Source: Bisporella sp. PMI_857 (lineage: Eukaryota; Ascomycota; Leotiomycetes; Helotiales; Helotiaceae). From it: DNA of 64,000 bases. Below are positions 14,301-23,294 of this stretch, one piece after another. The translations under genes and the position numbers were made by a program. The notes beneath the pieces were generated by a model. The model was not told the DNA's origin, ran no database searches, and worked only from the letters and a program-made list of their open reading frames with translations. Location of the stretch: contig JAJSPD010000016.1 of assembly GCA_021307315.1 (NCBI GenBank), forward strand, positions 744,001 to 808,000, read 5' to 3'. The first letter of the stretch is position 1, and the number at the start of each line of letters is the position of its first letter.

Positions 14301-14798
14301 TTTTCACTCCACAAATTTCGAGAATTGATGCTAATCAACGATTCTAAATAGCCCAACCTAAACACGGCCATGGGCATGAATCCTCTTCCGCTCCCTCTAC
14401 AACGCCGCATGACCCTTCGAGAAGCGCTAAAGACCGCAACTGAGCAGGCTGCTAAAGCCGCAAAAGAGGATCCAGCTCATGCTGAACACGTGGTTAGGCT
14501 GTATCGCAGCGTTGAGGCACAATTGGTCAGTCAAGCGGGAATTATGGGCCATGATGGACTTCCAGTGCTTGATGTTCTGCCTGGCATGGGCGATCTGGGA
14601 ACGATAGGAGCAGTCGGTGGAGATCTTGGTGGTGGTGATGCGGGAATGGGAAATGTCTTGGATGCGGAGAATGACTTAATGAGTGGGCTACTCGGAAATG
14701 TTGGAGGAGCCGATGGCATGGGCGGCGATCTTGGCGATGGGATGGTCGGGGACATGGATGCGAGTGATTTGTTTGGAGATGCGATGGACTTCTCCTAA
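11326..14798 (+). CDS. MED5: Mediator of RNA polymerase II transcription subunit 5
   Basis: Med5 (Nut1 in yeast) is a tail-module subunit of the Mediator complex, acting in the nucleus between gene-specific activators and RNA polymerase II. Deduced exons: 11326-12216, 12263-12325, 12371-12892, 12947-13900, 14084-14281, 14352-14798. All junctions keep frame, giving 1,024 residues, about the length of fungal Med5. The N-terminus (SAAKSWTQFLSLCLLKR, then DEEEFANYLQLQ) and the long alpha-helical body without catalytic motifs fit the family. The extreme C-terminus is Gly/Asp/Met-rich (LPGMGDLGTIGAV, GGDLGDGMVGDMDASDLFGD), a low-complexity acidic tail. Introns are 44-183 nt. A second ATG two codons downstream is an equally good start. 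Assignment is by overall resemblance, as Med5 has few invariant motifs. Confidence 0.8.
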
Positions 14799-15871
14799 GC
14801 GATCTTAAAGGAATTTAGAAACTGATTATGAGTAGGCATTGGATATTGTCCCTCATGGTGGAGTACGGGATATTCTGCAGGCGATATTGGCTTTGGAGCA
14901 GGAGTGTTGGATAGCAAAATCCCTTAGACATAAATTAGATCTGGAAATATCTGCACATTATCAATCTGGCACAGGCACTGGAGCAGCTTGAATCTACACA
15001 CAATGTTCAGGGGCAATTGATAGATTGTTATATGCTGCTGCAGGTAAACCTCATAGAGGCGATGCTTCATACGATGGGAGGTAATGTATGCACGATAGAC
15101 AGTTACGCATATAAGTGAAATCCTCAACTTTTGTACGAAGCTTACAATTGAGTGGCCGATACAGATTCTATCATGATTAGCATCTCCTTCAGATCTTCAT
15201 TCTCAGGCATCAGTTCGCAGTAGGCTGCTCATTTCACCAGGTCTCTCCGCATATTTCGAGAAGCCAATCTGTATAGAAGTCTTCAACACCAATTTCACAC
15301 TTGGATAAGGCTTCTGGTGAGCTCTACATAGGACTAGAGTCGATGTATACCAGCGTAGAAAGGGCTTGACAGAGAGCATTTGAAGGGGAGGTGTCCTTCG
15401 ACCAGCTCCTCGATGAGATTATTGAACAGCAGGGAGGATATAATGGTGACTTGGAAGAGGAGACAGATCACCGCAAGAGGGCTTAGCGGACCACCTCGGG
15501 ACTCCTTCACGTGCTCGCGACGGTTCCTTCCTTGGAGCATTGTACTACATGCAGCTCCATTAGAGGGCATATATAAATTCTTCATGCATATCGTGGAAGC
15601 ACTTAGTGGAGCCATAAGTGGAGCATCCAGTCAACCTGGCAGGCAATGCAACTTCAACTGTCCCATAATAAAAGCCAGGCATAGGCATTATCGGTGGAAA
15701 TGCACGTTATATAGGATCTGTAGAGTAGATACTTGATCGATAAGACGACAAACTCAAAGTACCTTTTCAAAGCTAACGTGAAAAGCGTCTTATAAAGGAT
15801 GACCTCAAACACCACCTTCATCAGACCTACCGTTCATAAAACTCAACTCAAGACTCACCGTGATGGCATAC
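14799..15871. other. convergent intergenic region, no gene seen
   Basis: Lies between the ends of MED5 (+) and the ankyrin gene (-). A few short frames on both strands (for example 15380-15736) lack any motif. Probably 3' ends of both transcripts plus spacer. Confidence 0.5.
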
Positions 15872-17746
15872 TCAAAGCTCCCTCCTCGCACGGTCACCAA
15901 GGATATCCTTCCAGATCTGCTGTTTCCGGTTCATGCGCGCATACCTTCGTTCCCTGGCCAACCAGCTCGGCGGCTTCTCTTCCTCCGCTGGGGACATGGA
16001 TCTTTTAACTGCGTCACCAGCAACCATTAAATCGGCAGGTGTGGCGCCTACTAAATTCCTGCTGCCAGTCCAGATCTCCTCGACTCCTCGTAAGCTCCTC
16101 AGCCAGCTCACCAGCTCTGCATTAATGATTATGTAACCGGCAAGATAGTGTAACGGCGTGTTACCATGTATGTCCTTGGCAAAGAAACAGCAGGCTAGGT
16201 GTTGTAATAGAAGGTACTCTACAACCGAGTCCTGAGCGGCGAAGTCGGCAGTATAGAAAAATTCATCTGCGACAGTGGCACGGGGCCATTCTGCGTATAA
16301 GTCTGGTGTGGGGAGGAGATTGCGGGTCTCATGAATGCTGCGATATATGAGTTCTGAATTGCGCTGGACGTGCTTGGATGACTTGGGCAGGCATGCGATG
16401 TGAAGCAGATTATGACCTAGAGCTGTAACACCAGCATTGCACAGAGGCACGTCAGCAGCGATGTGCTTGATTATTACGAGGTCTAAGCGTGCAACTGCAA
16501 AATGAAGCAGATGCACTTTATAAATAGGCGTACGAAGATCTGGAATGATTAGACGATGGGACATAAGGAAGTCGAACATTTTCTTGTTAACCTGGTGTTC
16601 GGTCAAGATGGTGGCCATGAGAGGTGTGTGGCAGCGGGTCGGGTTAGAGTATGCCATCGCGTTCGGGTCGAATCCTAACTGGAAGAGATGTCGCACCATC
16701 TTTTCATCCTGTCGGGCAATGGCAGCGTGAATGGGGGTGGATATTGAAAGGTGGCTTTCTCGGAATTGCTTTGAAGGAGCAAACAACATCCATGCGCTGC
16801 AATCAGCACCAGCCTTCAAAAGCATATCGAATATCTCCACAGAACCTGAGTGTGCAGCCGCGACGAGAGAGTGTATTTCGGAGCCATTCGGGTAGATATT
16901 TGATGGCGTAAACCCTTCTTCGCACCAGAATGGTGCCATGCCATCCACCAACCTATCCTCTATTTCTTCCATCGTGATAGGCGATAGTTGTGCGAGATCC
17001 ATCTCATAAAGGAAAGTATGTAACGAAGCAACATCACCTTTTGTATCAGTGTTGGGAGGTATACTAGGGCGGAATCGTAGGAAGAAAGCAGCGTAATCGG
17101 AGAATACATCCAGCGGTACACCGTTCGGATTCGCGCCGCCAGAAAGAAGAGTCTGTACATTCTTGGGAAGCCGGGACCTGATGGCTCTCAGGAGGGGCGT
17201 AACGATACCAAACAACTCTGGGTAGGGTGTTGTCTGCCAGGGTTCAGCTGCGATTAGTGGCATGCATGTCGTGCCACCCACGACGCGAATACTGTTAGGT
17301 CCAAAATGGTCGAATGCTTCTGGAATTGGTGGATCGAACGGCCAGAAAGAGGTAAGGCGTCCAGAAAAGCTTAGGCTTTGGCTTTCTGTCCTTAATTTGT
17401 ATAGATAAAGAGCCTGTGAAAGTACAGTCTTGAGTATTCGAGGGTCTGATTCTGTTGCGGCAAGCATTGGCGCAGATAGAGACCGCGCATCTGCGAGTCG
17501 AGTGTATCTTTCGGGCAAGATAAACGCATCAAATTTTTCTTCCGATCTTAATGTGCATATTTCTGTTTTTAATGGCTCGAGGGGCCGCGAATCGGGTCCG
17601 AGTATAGGTTCATGGTCAGTATATTCCTCTGAAATACACATGGAAACACTACCGAACTCAGAAAGTGCATCGTTCCCGGACTTACCGTCTTGGCTGGATT
17701 GAATTGATAAAGTTGTCGACGAAGCTGGAGATGCAGGAGTAGCCAT
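15872..17746 (-). CDS. ankyrin-repeat protein
   Basis: Intronless frame of 624 residues from the ATG at 17746 (MATPASPASS, A at -3). The frame stays open to an ATG at 17866, so up to 40 more residues are possible. The N-terminal 180 residues are Ser/Thr-rich and then unassigned. Ankyrin-type helices follow: FGIVTPLLRAIRSRLPKNVQ with LLSGGANPNG, then IHSLVAAAHSGSVEIFDMLL with KAGAD. Further ones are STPIHAAIARQDEKMVRHLF with QLGFDPNA, and HTPLMATILTEHQ. More degenerate copies are LLHFAVARLDLVIIKHI, NLLHIACLP and GNTPLHYLAG. The C-terminus is basic (LARERRYARMNRKQQIWKDI). Such proteins mediate protein-protein contacts and the partner cannot be deduced. No signal peptide or clear membrane segment is seen. 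Confidence 0.8.
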   Translation of the reverse strand: MATPASPASSTTLSIQSSQDGKSGNDALSEFGSVSMCISEEYTDHEPILGPDSRPLEPLKTEICTLRSEEKFDAFILPERYTRLADARSLSAPMLAATESDPRILKTVLSQALYLYKLRTESQSLSFSGRLTSFWPFDPPIPEAFDHFGPNSIRVVGGTTCMPLIAAEPWQTTPYPELFGIVTPLLRAIRSRLPKNVQTLLSGGANPNGVPLDVFSDYAAFFLRFRPSIPPNTDTKGDVASLHTFLYEMDLAQLSPITMEEIEDRLVDGMAPFWCEEGFTPSNIYPNGSEIHSLVAAAHSGSVEIFDMLLKAGADCSAWMLFAPSKQFRESHLSISTPIHAAIARQDEKMVRHLFQLGFDPNAMAYSNPTRCHTPLMATILTEHQVNKKMFDFLMSHRLIIPDLRTPIYKVHLLHFAVARLDLVIIKHIAADVPLCNAGVTALGHNLLHIACLPKSSKHVQRNSELIYRSIHETRNLLPTPDLYAEWPRATVADEFFYTADFAAQDSVVEYLLLQHLACCFFAKDIHGNTPLHYLAGYIIINAELVSWLRSLRGVEEIWTGSRNLVGATPADLMVAGDAVKRSMSPAEEEKPPSWLARERRYARMNRKQQIWKDILGDRARREL

Positions 17747-17866
17747 TGTTACATACATGAAAGAGTTTGAAAGGGAAAAGAAGTTAAAGGCGCCTTCAAG
17801 TTTGGCATGATTGGTGAAGTTGCCTGGTGCCAAGCATTTCCCATTCCAGGAAGTGATTTGGATCAT

Positions 17867-19433
17867 GTGATCTAAATAAGAATTCGTTTATGACGTATTC
17901 CTGGACCAGTAGAATTAGAAATATGCTGGAGCGGTAGAATGTAGATTTACAGAGAGGGGACTGATATTACAAACCACTCTGCCCTTGGATGATATAATAC
18001 TTGGTGTGGTTATATTAAGCCTCCAGAGCATTTCGATCACCTTACAAAGAAGGCTATTGTGATATAAACCTTAGTCCGAGATTTCGAAATTTGAGTCTCA
18101 TGTTGGTCTGCTTGAGGCTGAGGCTTCTCTGTCGTGGTCGTCTCCATTCTTGCTAATTATCCCGCCTAAAGGAATGTCGTTTCCTGATAACATATGAAGC
18201 CTGAGGGGTATGTGGGATCTTGCATCGACTAATCTTATCGTGACAAAAACACGTTTTTCAGAGACGACCATGCTCTTAATATTCTGTTAAGGCCCACTTT
18301 CCGAACTTATACAGCCTGCCGTACCGGCCCCTTCAAATACCTAAATTCTCACCTGCCAAGTGTTAGATGTCGTGAGCTCGGAGCTCTCACCAATCGATAA
18401 TTGAGTTAGACTTCAGATATGTAAGCAGATAGCGCTGACCCTAGCAGGCGGTTCAGCAAGAACCCGTTCATAGTCTAATTTGTTGGTTTTGAAACTTTCC
18501 CTAGTTTACAGACTGTGGAATAAATCGGACCGTTACCCACGAGCTTATCCAAAATATTAGTTGGTTAGCTTATAAAACGAGACTTTGTAGACTGACTTCA
18601 CTGGATTCTTCTACAAGTGATGTGCTTGTTGATTAAACAATACAGATCTGCAAGTCTCGACATTGTTGGCGGCACATATCTTTATTGGAAGGCTGGAAAT
18701 AGTTGAGCAGCAATATATATGTTTGCTAGTTTCAAACATTGTTACATATATATAGTTACCTGATTTTATTATCGATATGCCATTTAATAAAAAGTTATTT
18801 TATGGTATCTGCATTTTTGTTATTTAGTCCGATACATGAAGTATTTCAGCATATTCATGAAAAACGAACTTCTTTATATCTTTTGCGTAATATCCTTAAT
18901 GTCCCATGACTTCTCAGCTATGCCAAAGCAGCCCTGTGGCACAGCTGTGCTCATTCTGACGTCGTTATATATCATAGCAAAAATACTGCCACAACAACCA
19001 ATTGAATTTATAAAATTACCAAGCCTCACAAAGACGAAGGGGAAGGATAAATACAATTTCTTGCATGTCAATTCTCTTGCCCCAAGAGTGATAAGTTTGG
19101 ATGTGCCTGTCTGGGCTCCAGCAACGCCACCGGCAAAAAATATAAGCACAATAGCCACTAAAGGGCCACAGGGGCATCAAGGGAGCTAATTGTGGATTAG
19201 GGTTAGGGCAAGTGAAGTTGTGGCCAAAGATCACATTGGTCCATTCCTCATCTCTAAAAATCAAGCCTAGGACTGGAATCATTGTCTATCATTGTCTGAT
19301 AACTGAGTACAAAATACACAAAGAGATAATGCACAAAAGCGCGCCAAAGGATCATTTGTTTGCTCCAGCTAGTACTGGTTGGTTAAGTTCAACGACTATA
19401 CGAGCCACTCGCTTTAACCATTCCTTCAAGTTC
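17867..19433. other. AT-leaning gene-free stretch
   Basis: No supported gene. Frames at 18836-19189 (+) and 18874-19282 (-) overlap each other and show no known domain. A short telomere-like run (TTAGGGTTAGGG) lies at about 19198-19209. Confidence 0.4.
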
Positions 19434-20397
19434 TCAGCTATGGGCAGCCATCTCAACCTCATCCGTTTTCTCCAGCAACTTCTCTGCAACCTCCCTGGTC
19501 GCCTTACTTAACTTTTGCTGCTCACTAACCCACCGCGCTCTCTCCTTCCAAAAATTCCATCTCGTTTTGCTAAACCCTGGTGCCTCTTTCCACAGACCCC
19601 CACTCCATCCCAGAGTCACTTCTTCACAGTTATAAATCTCCATTCCCGCAAACAAGATCCACTGAGCAGCAACTGGCACATTGGCCTCGAATTGTTGGAT
19701 AGCTGCTTTATCTAATGTCACAATATATAAGGCGCAATAGTACTTCAGCAAATGGAGTTCTCTTTTCGCAACATCTAACTTGTTTGTGTCATCAGTTGTT
19801 TGTTCAAAAGCAATCCAAAAATCGGTCTCGGAAGCGGTAAATGAAGGGGCCCCATCAAGAGAGTGGGTAGAGAGTTTGGCAGTGAACGCGGTGAGGTTAA
19901 TACGCTGAGTGAGCATGTGGCTTTCGTCCCAGTTAAAGAGACCTTCTCGCCGCTGAGAGGAGAATACGGGTAGGTCAGACCACCTTACTAGAACTTTGCC
20001 GTTGACTATATGGTCGGGGAGGGAACTAATAGCTGCAACCATATCTACAAGCTGCTTTAATTAGCAGTTACCCTACTGAGGTTGGAGAGAATGTCTATCT
20101 TTTCGTGTTGCTCTGGGAATTGGGCGGCAGTATTCTGAAGCAGGATCCAGATACGCCATAGCTTGGCTTGTATGTCCTTCTCCATCTGTGTGGAAATGAT
20201 ATCACTTGTGTATTGCGTTGCGGCCGCTGCGGCATTTATGCTTTCACCGAAGAGTGCAAGGAGTGCGTCGGTTCTGATTCATATCAGATTCAACTAAAAT
20301 GAAAGCAAAGGAATGGTCTATCCTACTCATTCTTCCTTGGAGGAAATTTCTCAGCCAGTTTCTTGCTCATAAACGCTTCGTAAGAGGATGTCGCCAT
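19434..20397 (-). CDS. DUF3632-like fungal protein, three exons
   Basis: Deduced exons on the minus strand: 20397-20327, 20273-20077 and 20032-19434, giving 288 residues. The first exon encodes MATSSYEAFMSKKLAEKFPP. The second contains FGESINAAAAATQYTSDIIS and LWRIWILLQNTAAQFPEQHE. The third contains VRWSDLPVFSSQRREGLFNW and ends LLEKTDEVEMAAHS. The pattern of an N-terminal helix, a mid-region ending in a 'leucine-leaf' helix and a WSDLP-x-F motif resembles the DUF3632 family, which is common in ascomycetes and has no established function. Both introns (53 and 44 nt) have GT-AG ends, and the second contains a TGCTAATTAA branch site. An acceptor 12 bases earlier also keeps frame but would make a 32-nt intron. 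Confidence 0.6.
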
Positions 20398-21092
20398 GTT
20401 TATATAAGCAGTGGGGATAATTTCATTTCTGTAGTAGTTTAAAAATCAAGCGCCTAAGTGGAGGACTACTGAAGCTATTGCTTAAGGATGGCAACTTCCT
20501 GGAAATAAAGAGAGCAGGAAATAAATTGACGCAAGTTTGAGGGGGAAGGCTCAAGCTTGGGAAAGTTCTGGTGCAGGTAACACTACCTACGCCCCACCTC
20601 GTGAATATTTATCCTTGTTTAACCGGTCTCGGTGTTACTATCAGAAGGATGTTAGGACGTGAGGCTTATACGTCCATGTAAGGCTATGCATCAGGTGACA
20701 TGGCTCATTTGACCTTAGCGAAGTTTCTGAAGAAGTTGGAAGAGTTACACAAAGGCTCTTTTCATCTTACGCAGCTCCTTGCAATCTCCTATTAAATATA
20801 GCACCCCTGGCTACTGCATCAAAGCCAAATCCTGACCTATTGCCGATTAAATATACTACTATCCGAAAACTAATACAAGACAGTGTTCTATTAACTAGGA
20901 GATTATCCCCCCCCCCAAAAAGCTGTTTATATATACAAGTTTTAGGTGTTTGTACATGTCAACACATCAGGTGACTAGGTGACAAAGCGACTCATGGTAC
21001 ATACGCGGTATTAATTAAATATTGATGTTAAACTGCTGTATTTTTGTCGATTTACTTTATAATAAACAGCATTATAAATAACTTCTCTTTTA
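20398..21092. other. spacer upstream of the DUF3632-like gene, no gene seen
   Basis: Contains the probable promoter of the minus-strand gene and a run of C at about 20907-20915. It ends at the target-site duplication of the transposon starting at 21102. Confidence 0.45.
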
Positions 21093-21101
21093 TTTTTTTA
21101 A

Positions 21102-21184
21102 CGGCAAATATCTCAAATACCATACTTTTTTTGCCAAATATCTCATATACCATACTTTTTTTGCCGAATATCTCATATACCACC
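21102..21184 (+). repeat. left terminal inverted repeat of the MULE
   Basis: Pairs with 22824-22906. Made of three tandem units, each with the core ATATCTCA(A/T)ATACCA separated by runs of T. Confidence 0.8.
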
Positions 21185-21186
21185 AT

Positions 21187-22036
21187 TTGTCTCTTGGCGC
21201 AAAACAGTGGTATTTCAGATACCTATCAACAAAACGATGGTATATGAGAAATATTGTATTTCAAGGACTCGTACATTGCGCCAAGAGACTAGAGCACCTG
21301 ACGCACAACAAATATTCGTATATTATCGATTATCCTTCTTTTTGTAACTTTATTATAGCTATGGCACTCCACGTCGGTGATAATTTTTCTAATATTACGT
21401 TAGCAAAAGAAGCAATAAAAGATTTTGTTGCAAATAATTCTGAATCATGGAAAGCTACTCATTCCGACAAACAACGCTTCAATATCGTATGCCGCAATGC
21501 GAATATTTGCAAATTCAGAATTAGAGCTGTTGATTCTAAGAAGAAAGGCGTAGTAATAACTCACCTGGAACTTTATACTTGTTTTCCTACAAATCATTTC
21601 ACAGCTTCAAATACGAATAATTTGGGGTCATAATCGTCGTCGTTGTACGAACCGGCCTGTTGCTAGTGGACGTCGACAACAAGCCTGGGAATGGCTACAA
21701 TCTGAGAATGAAAGAGAGGATGAAGGAGAGGATGAAGGAGAGGATGAAGGAGAGGATGAAGGAGAGGATGAAGGAGAGGATGAAGGAGAGGATGAAGGAG
21801 AGGATGAAGGAGAGGATGAAGGAGAGGATAGAGAGGATGAGGATGAAGAAGAGGAAGAGCGCCTTGATCGAGAATTGGGCATACAAATAGAGGAGGTTGA
21901 TCAACTGGATAGCGACAGCGAGCTTTCAGAGGTCAATAGCGAAATATTTGTGAATCAGGATCTGGTCGATATTGTATTACCTTTACGATACGCTACAAGG
22001 TCTGGAAGAGAATATGGAATGGAAACTAAAGAATAG
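21187..22036 (+). pseudogene. MULE transposase remnant: DNA-binding N-domain fused by deletion to the C-terminal end
   Basis: The frame 21187-21633 encodes a segment matching the MuDR-type N-terminal DNA-binding domain: HVGDNFSNITLAKEAIKDFV, then SDKQRFNIVCRNANICKFRI and GVVITHLELYTC. One frame over, from about 21625, comes GHNRRRCTN, which looks like the second half of a CCHC zinc knuckle. It is followed by ASGRRQQAWEWLQSENERE, a Gly-Glu-Asp repeat and an acidic end closing with ATRSGREYGMETKE and a stop at 22034-22036. The whole catalytic DDE region between the domains is missing. The junction near 21620 also changes frame, so no functional transposase is encoded. Confidence 0.7.
21716..21823 (+). 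repeat. 12-bp tandem repeat GAGGATGAAGGA, nine copies
   Basis: Nine uninterrupted copies in the acidic tail of the transposase remnant, read as Glu-Asp-Glu-Gly. Because 12 is a multiple of three, frames on both strands stay open through it. That produces Met-Lys-Glu-Arg and Ser/Pro-rich shadow frames that are not genes. Confidence 0.9.
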
Positions 22037-22162
22037 AGAGTTAGACAGAATGATATTGATTTAGGCTTATAACGCTTGTATTACAGGCTTTACAGTGCGT
22101 GTTGCCAAATATCTCATATACCATGTATTTGTTGCCGTATATCTGAAATACCATAGAAGTGG

Positions 22163-22307
22163 TATATATGGCATTATATAACGACCAACGTGCAACAACA
22201 CAAAATGGGGTAATCAAATATAATAATTGATCAAATTGCAAATCGCAAATCGAAATCATTAAATTAATAACGTAGTGCTTTTAACTTTTCTAGGCCCCTC
22301 GCCGTTC
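22163..22307 (+). repeat. left arm of a 145-bp inverted repeat inside the MULE
   Basis: Pairs with 22688-22832 with only a handful of differences, leaving a spacer of about 380 bases. It runs from TATATATGGCAT to GGCCCCTCGCCGTTC. Confidence 0.85.
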
Positions 22308-22470
22308 TTGGCGCTCTGGACGTTCCTAGCACTTGCGACTTTCCTGGTTCTCGACGTTCCTGGCGCTCTCGACTTTCCTGGTTCTTGACGTTCTTAGCGC
22401 TTTTGACTTTCCTGGCTCTCGGCGTTCCTGGCGCTCTAGATTTTCCTGGCTTTTGACGTTTCTGGAGCTG
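22308..22470 (+). repeat. approximate 34-bp tandem repeat, about five copies
   Basis: Units of the type CGTTCCTGGCGCTCTCGACT followed by TTCCTGGTTCTTGA repeat with substitutions. A shorter inverted copy of the same motif lies at about 22643-22690 beside the right arm. Confidence 0.8.
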
Positions 22471-22687
22471 TCAACTTTTCAAAGCTGGTTTTGTTTGTAT
22501 TTAAAAAAAAAAAAAAAGTTGAAAAAATTTGCTATGTAAAGGGCTGTCTTGGCATATTTGCTTTTTTAAAAGTATTTTCAAGTATTTGTGTTTATATATT
22601 TTTTTTACTTTTACAATAAAAAAAGAATACAGCTTTTAAGCCGAAAGCGCCAGGAACGTCGAGAACCAGGAAAGCCGCAAGCGACAG

Positions 22688-22832
22688 GAACGGCGAGGGG
22701 CCTAGAAAAGTTAAAAGCACTACGTTATTAATTTAATGATTTCGATTTGCGATTTGCAATTTGATCAATTATTATATTTGATTACCCTATTTTGCGTTGT
22801 TGCACGTTGGTCGTTAGTTCATGCCATATATA
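22688..22832 (-). repeat. right arm of the 145-bp inverted repeat
   Basis: Reverse complement of 22163-22307. Its outer end runs directly into the right terminal repeat of the MULE, so the arms are internal extensions of the element ends. Confidence 0.85.
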
Positions 22833-22906
22833 TGAGATATTCGGCAAAAAAAGTATGGTATATGAGATATTTGGCAAAAAAATGATGGTATTTGAGATAT
22901 TTGCCG
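22824..22906 (-). repeat. right terminal inverted repeat of the MULE
   Basis: Reverse complement begins CGGCAAATATCTCAAATACC like the left end. Differences are limited to a few bases after each ATACCAT. Confidence 0.8.
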
Positions 22907-22915
22907 TTTTTTTAA

Positions 22916-23294
22916 TCAAATTAATATACTGTACTTAAAACCTACTTATATTAAGATACCAACATTTTGTACCACTTTCTTAAATTACAGGCAAGGAACA
23001 AAAAAAGGCAACCAGCATGCAACTGCAATCCCTCAAAGAACCCTTGTAGTATGACCTAACATTTAAGCCTTGTCAATAAATTTGTGCAGAAACCCTTTCT
23101 CCTGCTTGTATCACGCGGAATCCGTCCAAGCCATCTTGCTGTGAAGGCTAAGAATACTCTGAGAGATCTCTCAGATCATAATGAAGCTCATATAATAGCA
23201 TCAGCTATCCGAACACGTGCTCACGCCTCTGTATTCATCGTTTTCACGCAATAGTCTAGTTGTCTCGGCTCCCGCCAGTCTCCTATCCTCTAAA
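22916..23294. other. spacer between MULE and lipoxygenase pseudogene
   Basis: Nothing recognisable. It may include the old promoter of the lipoxygenase gene. Confidence 0.4.

Larger units (their letters stand above)
21102..22906. mobile_element. non-autonomous Mutator-like element (MULE), internally deleted
   Basis: A 1,805-base element flanked by a perfect 9-bp direct duplication TTTTTTTAA (21093-21101 and 22907-22915), the size typical of Mutator-like transposons. The outer about 80 bases are inverted copies with only a couple of mismatches and begin CGGCAAATATCTCAAATACC. Each end holds three tandem, slightly diverged copies of a GCC-x-AATATCTCATATACCAT unit. Inside are an N-terminal transposase fragment, an acidic tail, a third copy of the terminal block (from about 22104, same orientation as the left end) and a large inverted repeat. 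The catalytic core of the transposase is absent, so mobility would need a helper. Confidence 0.8.

Noticed and set aside
20045..20076. 32-nt intron in the DUF3632-like gene
   Set aside because: An acceptor 12 bases further keeps the same frame and gives a more usual 44-nt intron.
21628..21904. Ser/Pro-rich, Phe/Ile-rich and Met-Lys-Glu-Arg open frames
   Set aside because: They are other-frame readings of the 12-bp acidic repeat of the transposase remnant.
21044..22910. CRISPR-like array suggested by repeated GCCAAATATCTCATATACCAT units
   Set aside because: Units lie at transposon ends in inverse orientation, spacers are not uniform, and the genome is eukaryotic.
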